Shown piece by piece: positions 17,345 through 25,558 of a DNA stretch of 64,000 nt. The notes under the pieces were generated by a model. It was not told the origin of the DNA. It ran no database searches and saw only the letters and a list, made by a program, of their open reading frames with translations. This DNA comes from Lachnospiraceae bacterium (GTDB taxonomy: Bacteria; Bacillota; Clostridia; Lachnospirales; Lachnospiraceae). Every line of letters begins with the position of its first letter. Position 1 is the stretch's first letter. The stretch spans positions 3,940,501-4,004,500 of the forward strand of contig AP025573.1 of NCBI GenBank assembly GCA_022845895.1, written 5' to 3'. The position numbers were made by a program, and so were the translations under genes.

Positions 17345-19204
17345 TCATAACGGTTCGGCCTTTCGACTTTCGAAATAGATAAAACGGTCGATGGCATCGA
17401 GAATATCTTGAAAATCCTCCCTTGATGCAAGGTCGATATATTTTGTAAGCAGTTCTTGTTCCTCTTTTTTATATCTTCCATAATATATGTCATAAAGATT
17501 GTGCCCCCTCATATATGTCTTAATCTCTTCCATATGGGCTTTGACATCGTCCACCGTTTCCAGGTCCTGTCCGATTATATTTCTTAGCTCTGTTCCGCTT
17601 TGAATCTTATGCAGATACTCTTTCCACCGGTCCAGAAAAATCTCATAGAATTCTTCCTCTGCATCTATCATTCCGAGCTGCTCCATAATAAGCGGGTTCA
17701 GGAAGTAATTCTCAAAGGAGTAATATTTGAGGATGAGCACATTCTTCTCTGTGACGCGGGGCAGCTTATCTGCGTCTTCCATGCTGCGTTCCTCGTAATA
17801 TCTGCACAGCTGCCGCTTCAGCATCTCTGGGTCCTTGCCGTCACCGTCGCGTACCATCAGGAAATTATCCTTCAGATATATCTGATTCATATATTTAAGG
17901 TTCGCATATGTCTTGATATTTGTGCAGCTGTTCGTTGTTATAATGGCTATGCGTGACAGATTGCCGTCCTCGTCATAAGTCTCGGAATAATATTTCTTAA
18001 TCAAAAGCGGCAGCCTGCTTTTGTCCTGTTTTCCTTCTACGATAAACACAAAGTTCACATTCATCAGGTCGTTTGCCGTATATCCAAGCGTCTCCAATAT
18101 GGCACTGATGTCTGTCTTATGGCAGACCTGCGAGCATCCTTCCTCATCCAGTACGACCTGCCGGATCTGGCGGCTGTTGAAATTAGCCAGCATATTGGGT
18201 GAATGGGTAGAAAATATTATCTGGTTATTTCTGGACAGCCGGTATAGGATCTCCCCTGACACTTTCTGCAGCTGTGGATGGAGAAATATCTCCGGCTCTT
18301 CCACTATAATCATGCCTGGATTCTGCCCCTTCCCCTGGGCATAAGTTTCCAGAAGCGACAGCATATAGATGCTGCGCATCCCTTTTCCCATGCGGGCCAC
18401 CGGCTTTACTATATTTCTGCCGGAATCATATGCCTCCGCAGTGACCGACAGCATACGCTCGATGTCACGGTTCATGGAGAACCGTATCTCATCATGGCCG
18501 CCGTTTCTGCGGAAGTTCTCATTTACCCGGCGGGAAAAATCATCCAGGTTCAGCCGGTACAGTTTATAATCCAGCAGCTTTGCCGCTTCAAAAGCATTCA
18601 TCTCCCCCGGCTTCTTCTGATTGATAAGCCCGATGCACGCAAAGCAGTTGCTGCACGGCTTTGCCTGGTCGAAAATGCAGCAGCCCTTTCTCATCTGCTT
18701 CAGCAGGCTGTCCTCCTGCATCATCAGCAGCTCCTCCTGGAACTGTCCGAGTCCGCGCTGCGTGTCCATGTAGTATATCTTCGGGAATACTTCCTGGATA
18801 TATGGGTTGTTCTTCTGCTTCCCATCGCCCCATCGCACCTTTCCTTCCCGATTCACTACGTATTGGAAAGACAGGACCGTCCCGTCAAATGAGGGCAGCT
18901 TCTTGCGAAGGTCAGAAAGCCATGCATCATATCTTCGGTACTGGCTGACTGCACCGCTCTTGTGCAGAAGCCTTAGGTCCTCCTCAGCGATGCTCAGCGA
19001 TACCATGATTTCAATATTGGGATAGTCCTCCTGGAAATCATCCCGGCTTATGTCATACGAGCCACCTACTGCCCGGATAGCATCCAACACTGCTGTCTTG
19101 CCCGTATTGTTCTGTCCCACTAGGATAAGTGCATTTTCGATTCCCTGGATGTGCATGTCCCGTATGGATTTGAAATTCCGAATTCTCAAGTCCGTAATCT
19201 GCAT
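17345..19204 (-). CDS. OLD-family ATP-dependent nuclease
   Basis: 619 residues. The N-terminal SMC/ABC-like ATPase has Walker A VGQNNTGKTAVLDAI, Walker B MIIVEEPEIFLHPQLQ and STHSPNM. A C-terminal OLD-type Toprim domain follows, with the acidic residues in FIVEGKQDKS and DGDGKDPE. OLD proteins cleave DNA and several act in phage defence. A Cys cluster is inserted in the ATPase arm at about residues 190-210 (KGCCIFDQAKPCSNCFAC), suggestive of a metal site. ATG at 19204 follows AGGAGG, 16 bp after the histidine kinase stop, so it is co-transcribed with the two-component pair. No UvrD-like helicase is adjacent, so this is not a Gabija pair. Coupling of an OLD nuclease to a two-component system is unusual. 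Confidence 0.82.
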   Translation of the reverse strand: MQITDLRIRNFKSIRDMHIQGIENALILVGQNNTGKTAVLDAIRAVGGSYDISRDDFQEDYPNIEIMVSLSIAEEDLRLLHKSGAVSQYRRYDAWLSDLRKKLPSFDGTVLSFQYVVNREGKVRWGDGKQKNNPYIQEVFPKIYYMDTQRGLGQFQEELLMMQEDSLLKQMRKGCCIFDQAKPCSNCFACIGLINQKKPGEMNAFEAAKLLDYKLYRLNLDDFSRRVNENFRRNGGHDEIRFSMNRDIERMLSVTAEAYDSGRNIVKPVARMGKGMRSIYMLSLLETYAQGKGQNPGMIIVEEPEIFLHPQLQKVSGEILYRLSRNNQIIFSTHSPNMLANFNSRQIRQVVLDEEGCSQVCHKTDISAILETLGYTANDLMNVNFVFIVEGKQDKSRLPLLIKKYYSETYDEDGNLSRIAIITTNSCTNIKTYANLKYMNQIYLKDNFLMVRDGDGKDPEMLKRQLCRYYEERSMEDADKLPRVTEKNVLILKYYSFENYFLNPLIMEQLGMIDAEEEFYEIFLDRWKEYLHKIQSGTELRNIIGQDLETVDDVKAHMEEIKTYMRGHNLYDIYYGRYKKEEQELLTKYIDLASREDFQDILDAIDRFIYFESRKAEPL

Positions 19205-19220
19205 ATATACTTGCCTCCTG

Positions 19221-20459
19221 CTATCTTCCGGATACAGATACGGGCAGCCAGAATGTGAACCTCGTTCCTTCATCCAGCCTGCTCTCTACCTGAATCCTTC
19301 CACGGTGGACCTTCACAATCCATTGCACCATCGGGAGCCCCAGTCCAAATCCTCTGCGCCCGTCTTTCGTCCGCACGGCATCTGCCTGGTAGAACCGTTC
19401 CCATATATGGGGCAGATCTTCCCGCTTTATACCACACCCGTCATCCTCCACACAGCCTTTTACAGAGTTTCCTTCGATGGAAAGGGATACCCGCACGGTC
19501 CCGCCTTTTTTTCCATAACGTATGCTGTTTTCCAGCAGATTGATAAAAAGGCGTATCAGCATTTCTTCACTCCCCCGTACTTTTAGGCCGGGACGGATAT
19601 CCGTCACAATCCTGATATCCTCGGCTTCCGCCTTTTCTCCCATCTCTTCTGCCGTCAGCTGTGCAAGGACACTCATATCTACTTCCTTCATCTGAAGCTT
19701 CTGTACGCCAGCCTCCCCCCGTGACAGCACAAGGAGCTGCTCTATCAGGTCCGACATTCTGCCTGCCTGCTTAAGGATGACTGACAGGCTATCCTGCATT
19801 TCTGCTTTGGATGTCTCGGGCATCAGGGCAAATTCACTCTCTGATGTAATAACTGACACCGGCGTCCTCAGTTCATGAGATACGTCTGCCGTGAAGACCC
19901 GTTCCCGTTCCAGCGCCTCCTCTACCGGCCTCAGCGTCCTGCCTGTAATAATATAACCTCCAACGATGGCAAGAACTGCCAGTACAGGGGTGACAATCAG
20001 CACAAGGGTCAGCAGTACCTGCCCCATCATAGACAGGTCGCCTGCCGATGCCACTGCCCGGAACCAGATAATCTGCCCTTCCGTGCGGTATGCTTCATCA
20101 TAGGTGATCCATTTTCTATCTTCTGACGAGACGCTCTGCACTTCACCGCTTTTCAGCACTGTGTCTTCCGGAAAATGTACGGGCACGTTGCCTTCCTTCA
20201 GCTTGCCCTCTTCATCGTAAATGCTGAAGCTAACGCCGTCATCATAATATTCCGTATCCTCATCCGCCTCGTAGCCGTCCGCATGTATGTCGATCTCCTC
20301 CATAAAGTCATGCAGGCTCTCCTTTAAATTCCCTTCCGCTCTGTTCCATGACACTTTTTCAGCCGTGAATACGAGGGCGGTCAGCGGGCCTACCATGAGC
20401 AGGAGTATAATCAGAGCATACCACAGAGTTATCTTTATCCTCACTGCGTTTCGTTTCAT
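19221..20459 (-). CDS. Sensor histidine kinase
   Basis: 412 residues. A first membrane helix at about 12-32, an extracellular domain of about 110 residues rich in acidic residues, a second helix at about 148-172, HAMP-like linker, then HisKA with the phospho-accepting His in DVSHELRTPVSV. The ATPase domain has N (INLLENSIRYG), G1 (DDGCGI) and G2 (GFGLGLPMV) boxes. The start overlaps the response-regulator stop by 4 bp. The acidic sensor loop (EADEDTEYYDDG) could bind cations or cationic peptides; this is inference. Its partner is the OmpR-type regulator encoded immediately upstream, and the OLD nuclease gene follows directly. Confidence 0.9.
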   Translation of the reverse strand: MKRNAVRIKITLWYALIILLLMVGPLTALVFTAEKVSWNRAEGNLKESLHDFMEEIDIHADGYEADEDTEYYDDGVSFSIYDEEGKLKEGNVPVHFPEDTVLKSGEVQSVSSEDRKWITYDEAYRTEGQIIWFRAVASAGDLSMMGQVLLTLVLIVTPVLAVLAIVGGYIITGRTLRPVEEALERERVFTADVSHELRTPVSVITSESEFALMPETSKAEMQDSLSVILKQAGRMSDLIEQLLVLSRGEAGVQKLQMKEVDMSVLAQLTAEEMGEKAEAEDIRIVTDIRPGLKVRGSEEMLIRLFINLLENSIRYGKKGGTVRVSLSIEGNSVKGCVEDDGCGIKREDLPHIWERFYQADAVRTKDGRRGFGLGLPMVQWIVKVHRGRIQVESRLDEGTRFTFWLPVSVSGR

Positions 20460-21136
20460 ACTTCTTCCCTCAATACATAGCCTTGACCGCGTACCGTGTG
20501 TATCAGCTTCCCTTCATGCCCTTCATCTATTTTTCTTCTGAGATATCTGATGTACACATCTATCATGTTGGAACCGCCGATATAATCATAATTCCATACA
20601 TGAGCCTCGATGGCCTCTCTCGTAAGGACGCACCCTTTGTTGCGCAGAAGATACTCCAGAATCTGGGATTCTCTAGCGGACAGTTCAATCTCCACATCCC
20701 CTCTGCACACCTGGTGTGTCCTTATATTCATCGTAAGATTGCCCGCGTGCAATATGTTATCTAATTCGCCGGACTGGCTGTTCCTGCGAATCATCACACG
20801 TATTCTGGCCAGAAGCTCTTCAAATCCAAACGGTTTCACAAGATAGTCGTCAGCACCCAGGTCAAGCCCGCGCACCCTGTCCTCAATCGCGTCTCTGGCT
20901 GTGAGGAACAAGACCGGCGTACGCTTCCCTTCCCTGCGCATCGTCTTCAGGACTTCTGTCCCTGGCATGCCAGGAAGCATGATGTCCAGGATAACGGCAT
21001 CATAGTCCGTCTGTCTGATATACTCAAGCGCCTCGACACCGTCGCTTACACCGTCTGTACTGTAATGTTCTTTTTCAAGCCTTTTTCTGATTACATTAAG
21101 AAGATTTCGCTCATCTTCTACTACAAGTATACGCAT
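20456..21136 (-). CDS. OmpR-family response regulator
   Basis: 226 residues. The receiver domain has the acidic pair EDE, phospho-acceptor Asp in VILDIMLPGMPG, Thr in FLTARD and Lys in LVKPFG. The C-terminal winged helix ends with RYLRRKIDEG and TVRGQGYVL, typical of OmpR/PhoB. It is the first gene of the regulator-kinase-OLD unit. The divergent lipoprotein gene shares the 139-bp intergenic region, which holds an inverted repeat and two TTTTAAT boxes spaced 11 bp apart, as expected for a binding site of this family. Confidence 0.93.
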   Translation of the reverse strand: MRILVVEDERNLLNVIRKRLEKEHYSTDGVSDGVEALEYIRQTDYDAVILDIMLPGMPGTEVLKTMRREGKRTPVLFLTARDAIEDRVRGLDLGADDYLVKPFGFEELLARIRVMIRRNSQSGELDNILHAGNLTMNIRTHQVCRGDVEIELSARESQILEYLLRNKGCVLTREAIEAHVWNYDYIGGSNMIDVYIRYLRRKIDEGHEGKLIHTVRGQGYVLREEV

Positions 21137-21182
21137 ATTATCTCACCTCTTTGTCTTATTATAGTATAAAAAGATGAAACTC

Positions 21183-21225
21183 ACATTAAAATATATTTAA
21201 TCTTATATTTTAATGTTGTTTTAAT
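21183..21225. promoter_or_regulatory. Candidate response-regulator binding region
   Basis: Perfect 13-bp inverted repeat ACATTAAAATATA (21183-21195) with its complement at 21204-21216, overlapping two direct repeats TTTTAAT at 21208-21214 and 21219-21225. The 11-bp period is one helix turn and fits OmpR/PhoB-family tandem sites. It lies between the divergent response regulator and lipoprotein genes. Confidence 0.5.
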
Positions 21226-21274
21226 TTTTATCCTATATGATAAGCGTATCAAAGGGAAAGGAAGGTATTCATAT

Positions 21275-21823
21275 ATGAAAAGGAAACGAATAATTGCAGC
21301 GGCAGGATTAACCCTCGTATTAGCGTCATCTGCACTGACAGGTTGTTCCGATGAGCGGAAAGACAGGCTGGAGGATAAATTAGATAAGCTGGAGCAGCAG
21401 GTCACTGATCTGGAAAACAAGAAATCCGGCACCGGTTCTGATAACAGCGGTACAGACAGCAGCACATCAGGAACTGCTGACCAAGGACAGGACACGCAAG
21501 GACAGGGCGGCTTAACATCTGCTGGCAGCACTGATTATAACTCACTCAAATCAGCAGTCGAAGCCGCCGCAGACAAGGTCAATTCAACCACTCCGTCCGG
21601 CTCGGCCTCTGAGCAGCGGGAACAGTTCTATACGCTGAAGAATGAGCTGGATGATATCGACCATCAGCTGGACCTCTATGATGATAATCTGGAAAACGGG
21701 TACCGCAGCGGTTCTATTGACGCCTCTGAGTACAGGCAGCAGGAAAGAGAGATCGACGCCCTTGAGGATATCCTGGACACTGCCGAAGACAGGCTGGAGG
21801 CCTTATTTGGAATCGACGACTGA
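21275..21823 (+). CDS. Small lipoprotein with coiled coil
   Basis: 182 residues. Signal peptide with lipobox LTGC (Cys about residue 24), so it is a membrane-anchored lipoprotein. A short charged coiled coil (RKDRLEDKLDKLEQQVTDLE) is followed by a Ser/Gly/Thr-rich linker (about 50-85) and a C-terminal helical domain rich in Asp, Glu and Gln (LKNELDDIDHQLDLYDDN). ATG follows AAAGGAAGG. It is transcribed away from the response regulator/kinase/OLD operon and is a plausible target or accessory sensor of that two-component system (inference). No enzymatic motif is seen. Confidence 0.8.
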   Translation: MKRKRIIAAAGLTLVLASSALTGCSDERKDRLEDKLDKLEQQVTDLENKKSGTGSDNSGTDSSTSGTADQGQDTQGQGGLTSAGSTDYNSLKSAVEAAADKVNSTTPSGSASEQREQFYTLKNELDDIDHQLDLYDDNLENGYRSGSIDASEYRQQEREIDALEDILDTAEDRLEALFGIDD

Positions 21824-21850
21824 TTTGCGGACAGGGCATTCTTTCATGTG

Positions 21851-21876
21851 TGAGCGGGATCGTAAGGCCCCGCTCA
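21851..21876 (+). terminator. Hairpin after the lipoprotein gene
   Basis: Stem TGAGCGGG/CCCGCTCA, 8 bp with a 10-base loop, 28 bp past the lipoprotein stop. No long T-run follows, so terminator strength is uncertain. Confidence 0.45.
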
Positions 21877-21892
21877 TTACTCGTTCATATGC

Positions 21893-21942
21893 AAAAAAAT
21901 CACCGTCCCCGGAGTAGCAAAATGCTCCAAAAACAGTGATTA
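21893..21942 (-). terminator. Terminator of the tRNA-Lys transcript
   Basis: On the minus strand, downstream of the tRNA 3' end, AATCAC pairs with GTGATT around an inner GGAG/CTCC stem, and seven T follow. Confidence 0.65.
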
Positions 21943-21945
21943 AAC

Positions 21946-22018
21946 TGCGCGATCAGGGGTTCGAACCCTGGACACCCTGATTAAGAGTCAGGTGCTCTGC
22001 CAGCTGAGCTAATCGCGC
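21946..22018 (-). tRNA. tRNA-Lys (anticodon CUU)
   Basis: 73-nt cloverleaf. Acceptor stem GCGCGAT/ATCGCGC, D arm GCTC-AGCTGGCA-GAGC, anticodon stem CCTGA/TCAGG with loop CTCTTAA (anticodon CTT), variable loop of 5, T arm CAGGG-TTCGAAC-CCCTG, discriminator A. The 3' CCA is not encoded. It stands alone with its own promoter and terminator. Confidence 0.95.
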
Positions 22019-22033
22019 ATTTCCCTATGTTGC

Positions 22034-22096
22034 CACAGGTGAGCCTGTCACCTGTGACGCAAGGGTTATTATATAATATCGCCTGTCAAATTGCAA
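22034..22096 (-). promoter_or_regulatory. Promoter and leader hairpin of tRNA-Lys
   Basis: On the minus strand TTGCAA (22096-22091), a 17-bp spacer and TATAAT (22073-22068). The short leader between the start site and the tRNA holds a perfect 9-bp hairpin (CACAGGTGA/TCACCTGTG, 22034-22056) 15 bases before the mature 5' end. The hairpin may also help end the MFS transcript, although no T-run follows. Confidence 0.65.
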
Positions 22097-22125
22097 GCCC
22101 TTTTTACAAATTTTTTTCAGCTTTT

Positions 22126-23394
22126 TTAGACAAAATCAATTTCCGCCATCTGTGCTGCCTGCTCATGTCCTGTCTTGATTCCGGTAAATATATGCCTTGC
22201 CATTATTACGGTTCCGGCCGTTACTACGAGCGCCCCGCCTACGACGATATACGGCATCTGTCCAAGCTTATCGAACAGCACCCCATACATCGCCTGCCCA
22301 ACCGGCTGTGCACACATGGAAACTGCCATCGCCATCGAAATGACTTTACCGACAATGTGGACAGGAGTAACTTCTTGAACATAGGCCAGCATCTGAACAG
22401 AGAACATAGTGGCTATCATCATGATGATGCCATAGCAGAGCGTCATGACAATATAGGCTGCCATTGCAGGTACAGGAAACGCGAGTATGGCTCCCATCGG
22501 AAACAACGCAAATGATGTCCAGAGCAGAAGCTTCCATGCTTTCTGTATCTTAAGCTTTCCCGCCAGTATGCCTGTCAGCACCCCTCCGATAAGTCCTCCC
22601 GCTGCGCCGAACCCCTGGGCATAGCCATAAAGCTGGCTGGAAAGTCCGAGATAAATCTTTACGATGACAGGTACGCCTACGATGATGAGGGAAGTCAGAA
22701 ACAGGTTGAAAAATGCGATAAGGACCACCACCTTTTTGATGACTGGCTGCTCCTTTTGGATATAATTGACGCTGCTGCCTATATCCACCTTTACGGTAGC
22801 CCATATGCTCTTTTCCGCCTTTTGCTTCACATTCGGTATCCTGATAAAGATTTCCATAACGGCAGACAGGAAGAAGCAGACGCAGCCTGCGGCCACGACA
22901 GGGGTCAGGCCCCACACGCCGTATACGATGCCGCCTGCCACCGGTCCAAGCAGCCCGGACAGCGCATTGATCTGATTAATGATTGCATTGGCGGTCATAA
23001 GGTTCTCCTTCTCTTGCAGAAGCGGCATGCTTGCCTGCACGGACGGCTGATACACTGCCTGAATGCCGGATAATATTATCATGACCACGGTGACGAGCAT
23101 CACCGGAGAATACACATGGATCCCCAGCAGGAACAGCACTGTAAGCAGCGCCGTTGCGAAGTCCAGAGCTACCATAATATTCTTCTTGTTAATCCTGTCT
23201 GCCAGCAGGCCGCCGACAGGCGAGAGCAAGGCCATCGGGATGAAAGAGCACGCCATAGCCGCGCCAAACACGGCGGAAGATCCCGTCGCGTCAAGCAGGT
23301 ACAGAGGCAGTGCAAATCGTAATATGCTGTTCCCGAACAGAGATATAATCTGCCCAATCACTACAAGTACAAAGTTTCTGTTCATTAATTTCAT
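22126..23394 (-). CDS. MFS exporter
   Basis: 422 residues with about 12 hydrophobic helices. The loop after helix 2 reads GGLLADRINKKN, the cytoplasmic motif A of major facilitator transporters, and the overall pattern (RFALPLYLLDATGSSAVFG at the start) matches the MFS_3 type of efflux pump used for drugs and macrolides. ATG at 23394 follows AAGGAG. A TetR regulator lies just upstream in the same direction, and an operator identical to that before tetR sits between the -10-like element and the ribosome site. Induction by the exported compound is the likely mode of control; the substrate is unknown. Confidence 0.88.
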   Translation of the reverse strand: MKLMNRNFVLVVIGQIISLFGNSILRFALPLYLLDATGSSAVFGAAMACSFIPMALLSPVGGLLADRINKKNIMVALDFATALLTVLFLLGIHVYSPVMLVTVVMIILSGIQAVYQPSVQASMPLLQEKENLMTANAIINQINALSGLLGPVAGGIVYGVWGLTPVVAAGCVCFFLSAVMEIFIRIPNVKQKAEKSIWATVKVDIGSSVNYIQKEQPVIKKVVVLIAFFNLFLTSLIIVGVPVIVKIYLGLSSQLYGYAQGFGAAGGLIGGVLTGILAGKLKIQKAWKLLLWTSFALFPMGAILAFPVPAMAAYIVMTLCYGIIMMIATMFSVQMLAYVQEVTPVHIVGKVISMAMAVSMCAQPVGQAMYGVLFDKLGQMPYIVVGGALVVTAGTVIMARHIFTGIKTGHEQAAQMAEIDFV

Positions 23395-23410
23395 ATTTCA
23401 TTCTCCTTTT

Positions 23411-23432
23411 CATACATTCGTTTGGTATGTAT
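23411..23432. promoter_or_regulatory. TetR operator copy 1 (MFS promoter)
   Basis: CATACATTCGTTTGGTATGT plus AT, with arms ATACAT/ATGTAT separated by 9 bp. The same sequence recurs at 24141-24162, before tetR. It is 17 bp upstream of the exporter start codon. Confidence 0.7.
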
Positions 23433-23447
23433 ATGGCTATAATATAT

Positions 23448-23477
23448 GCGGCCTGAAGATTTCAGACCGCTTTTTTT
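23448..23477. terminator. Hairpin with T-run between tetR and the MFS gene
   Basis: GCGGCCTGAA pairs with TTCAGACCGC (one mismatch), loop GAT, and seven T follow in the plus direction. On the minus strand it ends the tetR transcript only with a weak ATATATT tail, so it may mainly block antisense transcription. Confidence 0.5.
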
Positions 23478-24115
23478 CAGTCCAGTACTTTCCGCATATC
23501 CAGTAACGCTTCCCTTATTTCATCATCCACAATCGTAAGTCCGATACCGTTCAGAACCTGTTCGATACACCCCAGCTTACGTTCAAACCTATCCATATCT
23601 ACCGCAAATACAAGCGGGTTAATCCAGATATTCGCCAGCAGCATCAGAACCTCCGCTGCCTCAGCCGGATATTCGACCTCCAGTGAACCGTCTTTAATAC
23701 CTTCTTCGATATAGGAGGCTATAATGGGTGCGAACTCGCTTACCGACTCCCGCACTTCCATAGCCAGGAACTTGGGATTCTGCATGATGGTAGGCGCCGA
23801 CTTCATGAGCTTCCTCTGGTCCGCATTCTTCACGCTGTACAGTATCATCTGCTTTAGCTTCTCACGGCCTGTCATGTTATCGGCACTGTCATACATCGTT
23901 CGGAAGTCCACACCTTCGTGTACCTTGTCTCCGACAGCCTGGATGATGTCTTCTTTTGATTTAAAATGATGATAAATCGCACCTTTGCTCAAGTCGCCGA
24001 GCTCATCTACGATATCCTGGATGGTCGTATTCTCATAACCCTTTTCCAGAAATAATTTCATAGACGCATCCAGTATGCGCTGGACTGTCACTTCAGGATA
24101 TTTGTTCCTTGCCAT
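23477..24115 (-). CDS. TetR-family repressor
   Basis: 212 residues. The N-terminal HTH (RILDASMKLFLEKGYENTTI, then DLSKGAIYHHFKSKEDII) is typical of TetR, followed by an all-helical ligand domain. ATG at 24115 follows GAGGAAAG; an ATG at 24139 lies next to the operator and lacks a ribosome site. Two identical palindromes, one at its own promoter and one at the MFS exporter promoter, show autoregulation and exporter control (inferred from site duplication). The ligand is not predictable. Confidence 0.9.
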   Translation of the reverse strand: MARNKYPEVTVQRILDASMKLFLEKGYENTTIQDIVDELGDLSKGAIYHHFKSKEDIIQAVGDKVHEGVDFRTMYDSADNMTGREKLKQMILYSVKNADQRKLMKSAPTIMQNPKFLAMEVRESVSEFAPIIASYIEEGIKDGSLEVEYPAEAAEVLMLLANIWINPLVFAVDMDRFERKLGCIEQVLNGIGLTIVDDEIREALLDMRKVLD

Positions 24116-24140
24116 TTTACTTTCCTCATCTGCAAACATT

Positions 24141-24191
24141 CATACATTCGTTTGGTATGTATATGTTATCACTGCTTTACCTGTTTGTCAA
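24141..24191 (-). promoter_or_regulatory. tetR promoter with TetR operator copy 2
   Basis: TTGACA (24191-24186), a 17-bp spacer and TAACAT (24168-24163) on the minus strand. The 22-bp palindrome 24141-24162 directly follows the -10 and covers the start site, and it is identical to the copy at 23411-23432. Confidence 0.75.
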
Positions 24192-24245
24192 ATACTTTTC
24201 ATATTTTTTCTTTCCCTTCATATATTAGTATAAGGAGGACAAGTT

Positions 24246-24758
24246 ATGATGAAAAAATTATATAACAAGGCGGAGCTTCCGTACATTATCGCTGTGGCGG
24301 TACTGGGATGCCTGAACCATTTCCTGTACGAGTGGACGGGTGAAAGCGCAGTCGCCGCTCTCTTTTGTCCTGTCAATGAATCCGTATGGGAACATCTGAA
24401 ACTGTTGTTTTTCCCGTATCTTTTGGTGGTTATCTTTATCTATTGCTATGAGCACAGGACGTCTCTTTCCCGATATTTTTGTTCGCGCTTGCTGGCTGTC
24501 CTGTTTGGAATGTCTGCCATAGTAATAATCTTTTACACGTATACGGGTATCGTCGGGCGGAGTTTTGTCGTTCTCGATATATTTATATTCTTCCTCAGTG
24601 TCCTGCTTGCTTTTCGTGCAGCCCCTGTGTTCTATCGGTGCCCTTTCTGCAAGAATGCCAGTTCGCTCGTGTTTACGGGCTGGATTTTTGCTGTCGTATG
24701 CTTCTTTTTCTTCACATGCCACCCGCCGAATCTGCCGCTGTTTTTCTCTCCGGTATAA
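24246..24758 (+). CDS. DUF6512-like membrane protein
   Basis: 170 residues, five or so hydrophobic segments. The motif FLYEWTGESA followed by CPVNESVWEHLKLLFFPYLL is conserved in a small family of Clostridia membrane proteins (DUF6512). No catalytic function is known. ATG at 24246 follows AAGGAGG by 7 bases. It stands alone on the plus strand between tetR (opposite direction) and the ATC hydrolase gene 95 bp downstream. A Cys pair (RCPFCK) sits in a loop near the last helix. Confidence 0.65.
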   Translation: MMKKLYNKAELPYIIAVAVLGCLNHFLYEWTGESAVAALFCPVNESVWEHLKLLFFPYLLVVIFIYCYEHRTSLSRYFCSRLLAVLFGMSAIVIIFYTYTGIVGRSFVVLDIFIFFLSVLLAFRAAPVFYRCPFCKNASSLVFTGWIFAVVCFFFFTCHPPNLPLFFSPV

Positions 24759-24853
24759 ATATTCTTAAATTATGGTTTTCATATACTTTTCTTGGCTGTA
24801 TAATATAATTGACGATTTTACTTTAATGCGTTACAAGAAAGGGGTATGGTATT

Positions 24854-25558
24854 ATGGCAGAAGAATGTGTCAAATGTAAAATAGAACATCATGCTGTGCT
24901 TTTTGCATATCTCGCAAAGCACGCGATAGAGCTGTGCAAAGAAGAGGGCAAAGAGGCAGTGCTTGAGGGGATGACCGCCTATGGCCGCGAGCGTGGCTCC
25001 CGGATGGCAGCCAGAGCGCTGGCCCACGGGGACGAGTTGACGACGATGACGAACCAGGCTTATGGGGAATGGAAGCCTGACTTCGACGGGCAGATGGAGT
25101 TCGGACAGCTACGTACCGAACCTACGCTTAGGACCTACATATCACGCTGTGCCTGGTGCGACGCCTGGAAGAAGCACGGACTTCTCGACTATGGGAAATA
25201 TTATTGTGTCAATGTAGACAATGCAGTTTACCAGGGATTTCGCCCGGACTTTGTATGTACGCCAACTACTACTGCTCTTAGCTGGGGTGGTGAGCGCTGC
25301 GAGTTCGACTGGGGACATCCTCTGACGGCAGACGAATCCAGACAGCTTGCGGATAAAAAGAAAGAGCTCGGCACGTCTTGTATGAAAGACTTTAATTTCC
25401 ACACTGCCCATCTGCTCCACACGGTCGGCAATATGCTAAAAGAAAAGCTTGGATCGCAAGGAGAGAAGGCTGTTGCCCTTGCCCTGGAAGATTATGTACG
25501 AACGTTTGGGCAGGAATACCTCGACGTCTTAGAAGGAGTGGACCATGAACAGTTCTGA
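24854..25558 (+). CDS. L-2-amino-thiazoline-4-carboxylate hydrolase family protein
   Basis: 234 residues, soluble. The pattern ISRCAWCDAWKKHGLLDYGKYY, then VDNAVYQGFRPDF and CEFDWGHP, fits the ATC hydrolase family (PF14196), named for AtcB of Pseudomonas, which opens the thiazoline ring to N-carbamoyl-L-cysteine. Most family members are uncharacterised. ATG follows AAAGGGG. The stop overlaps the M20 amidohydrolase start by 14 bp, so the two proteins are made together. In Pseudomonas the next step is an M20-type N-carbamoyl-cysteine hydrolase, which makes the pairing suggestive but not proof of the same pathway. Confidence 0.7.
   Translation: MAEECVKCKIEHHAVLFAYLAKHAIELCKEEGKEAVLEGMTAYGRERGSRMAARALAHGDELTTMTNQAYGEWKPDFDGQMEFGQLRTEPTLRTYISRCAWCDAWKKHGLLDYGKYYCVNVDNAVYQGFRPDFVCTPTTTALSWGGERCEFDWGHPLTADESRQLADKKKELGTSCMKDFNFHTAHLLHTVGNMLKEKLGSQGEKAVALALEDYVRTFGQEYLDVLEGVDHEQF

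Noticed and set aside
17345-21136. Gabija defence system
   Set aside because: The OLD-type nuclease is present but no UvrD-like helicase gene is adjacent; a two-component pair is there instead.
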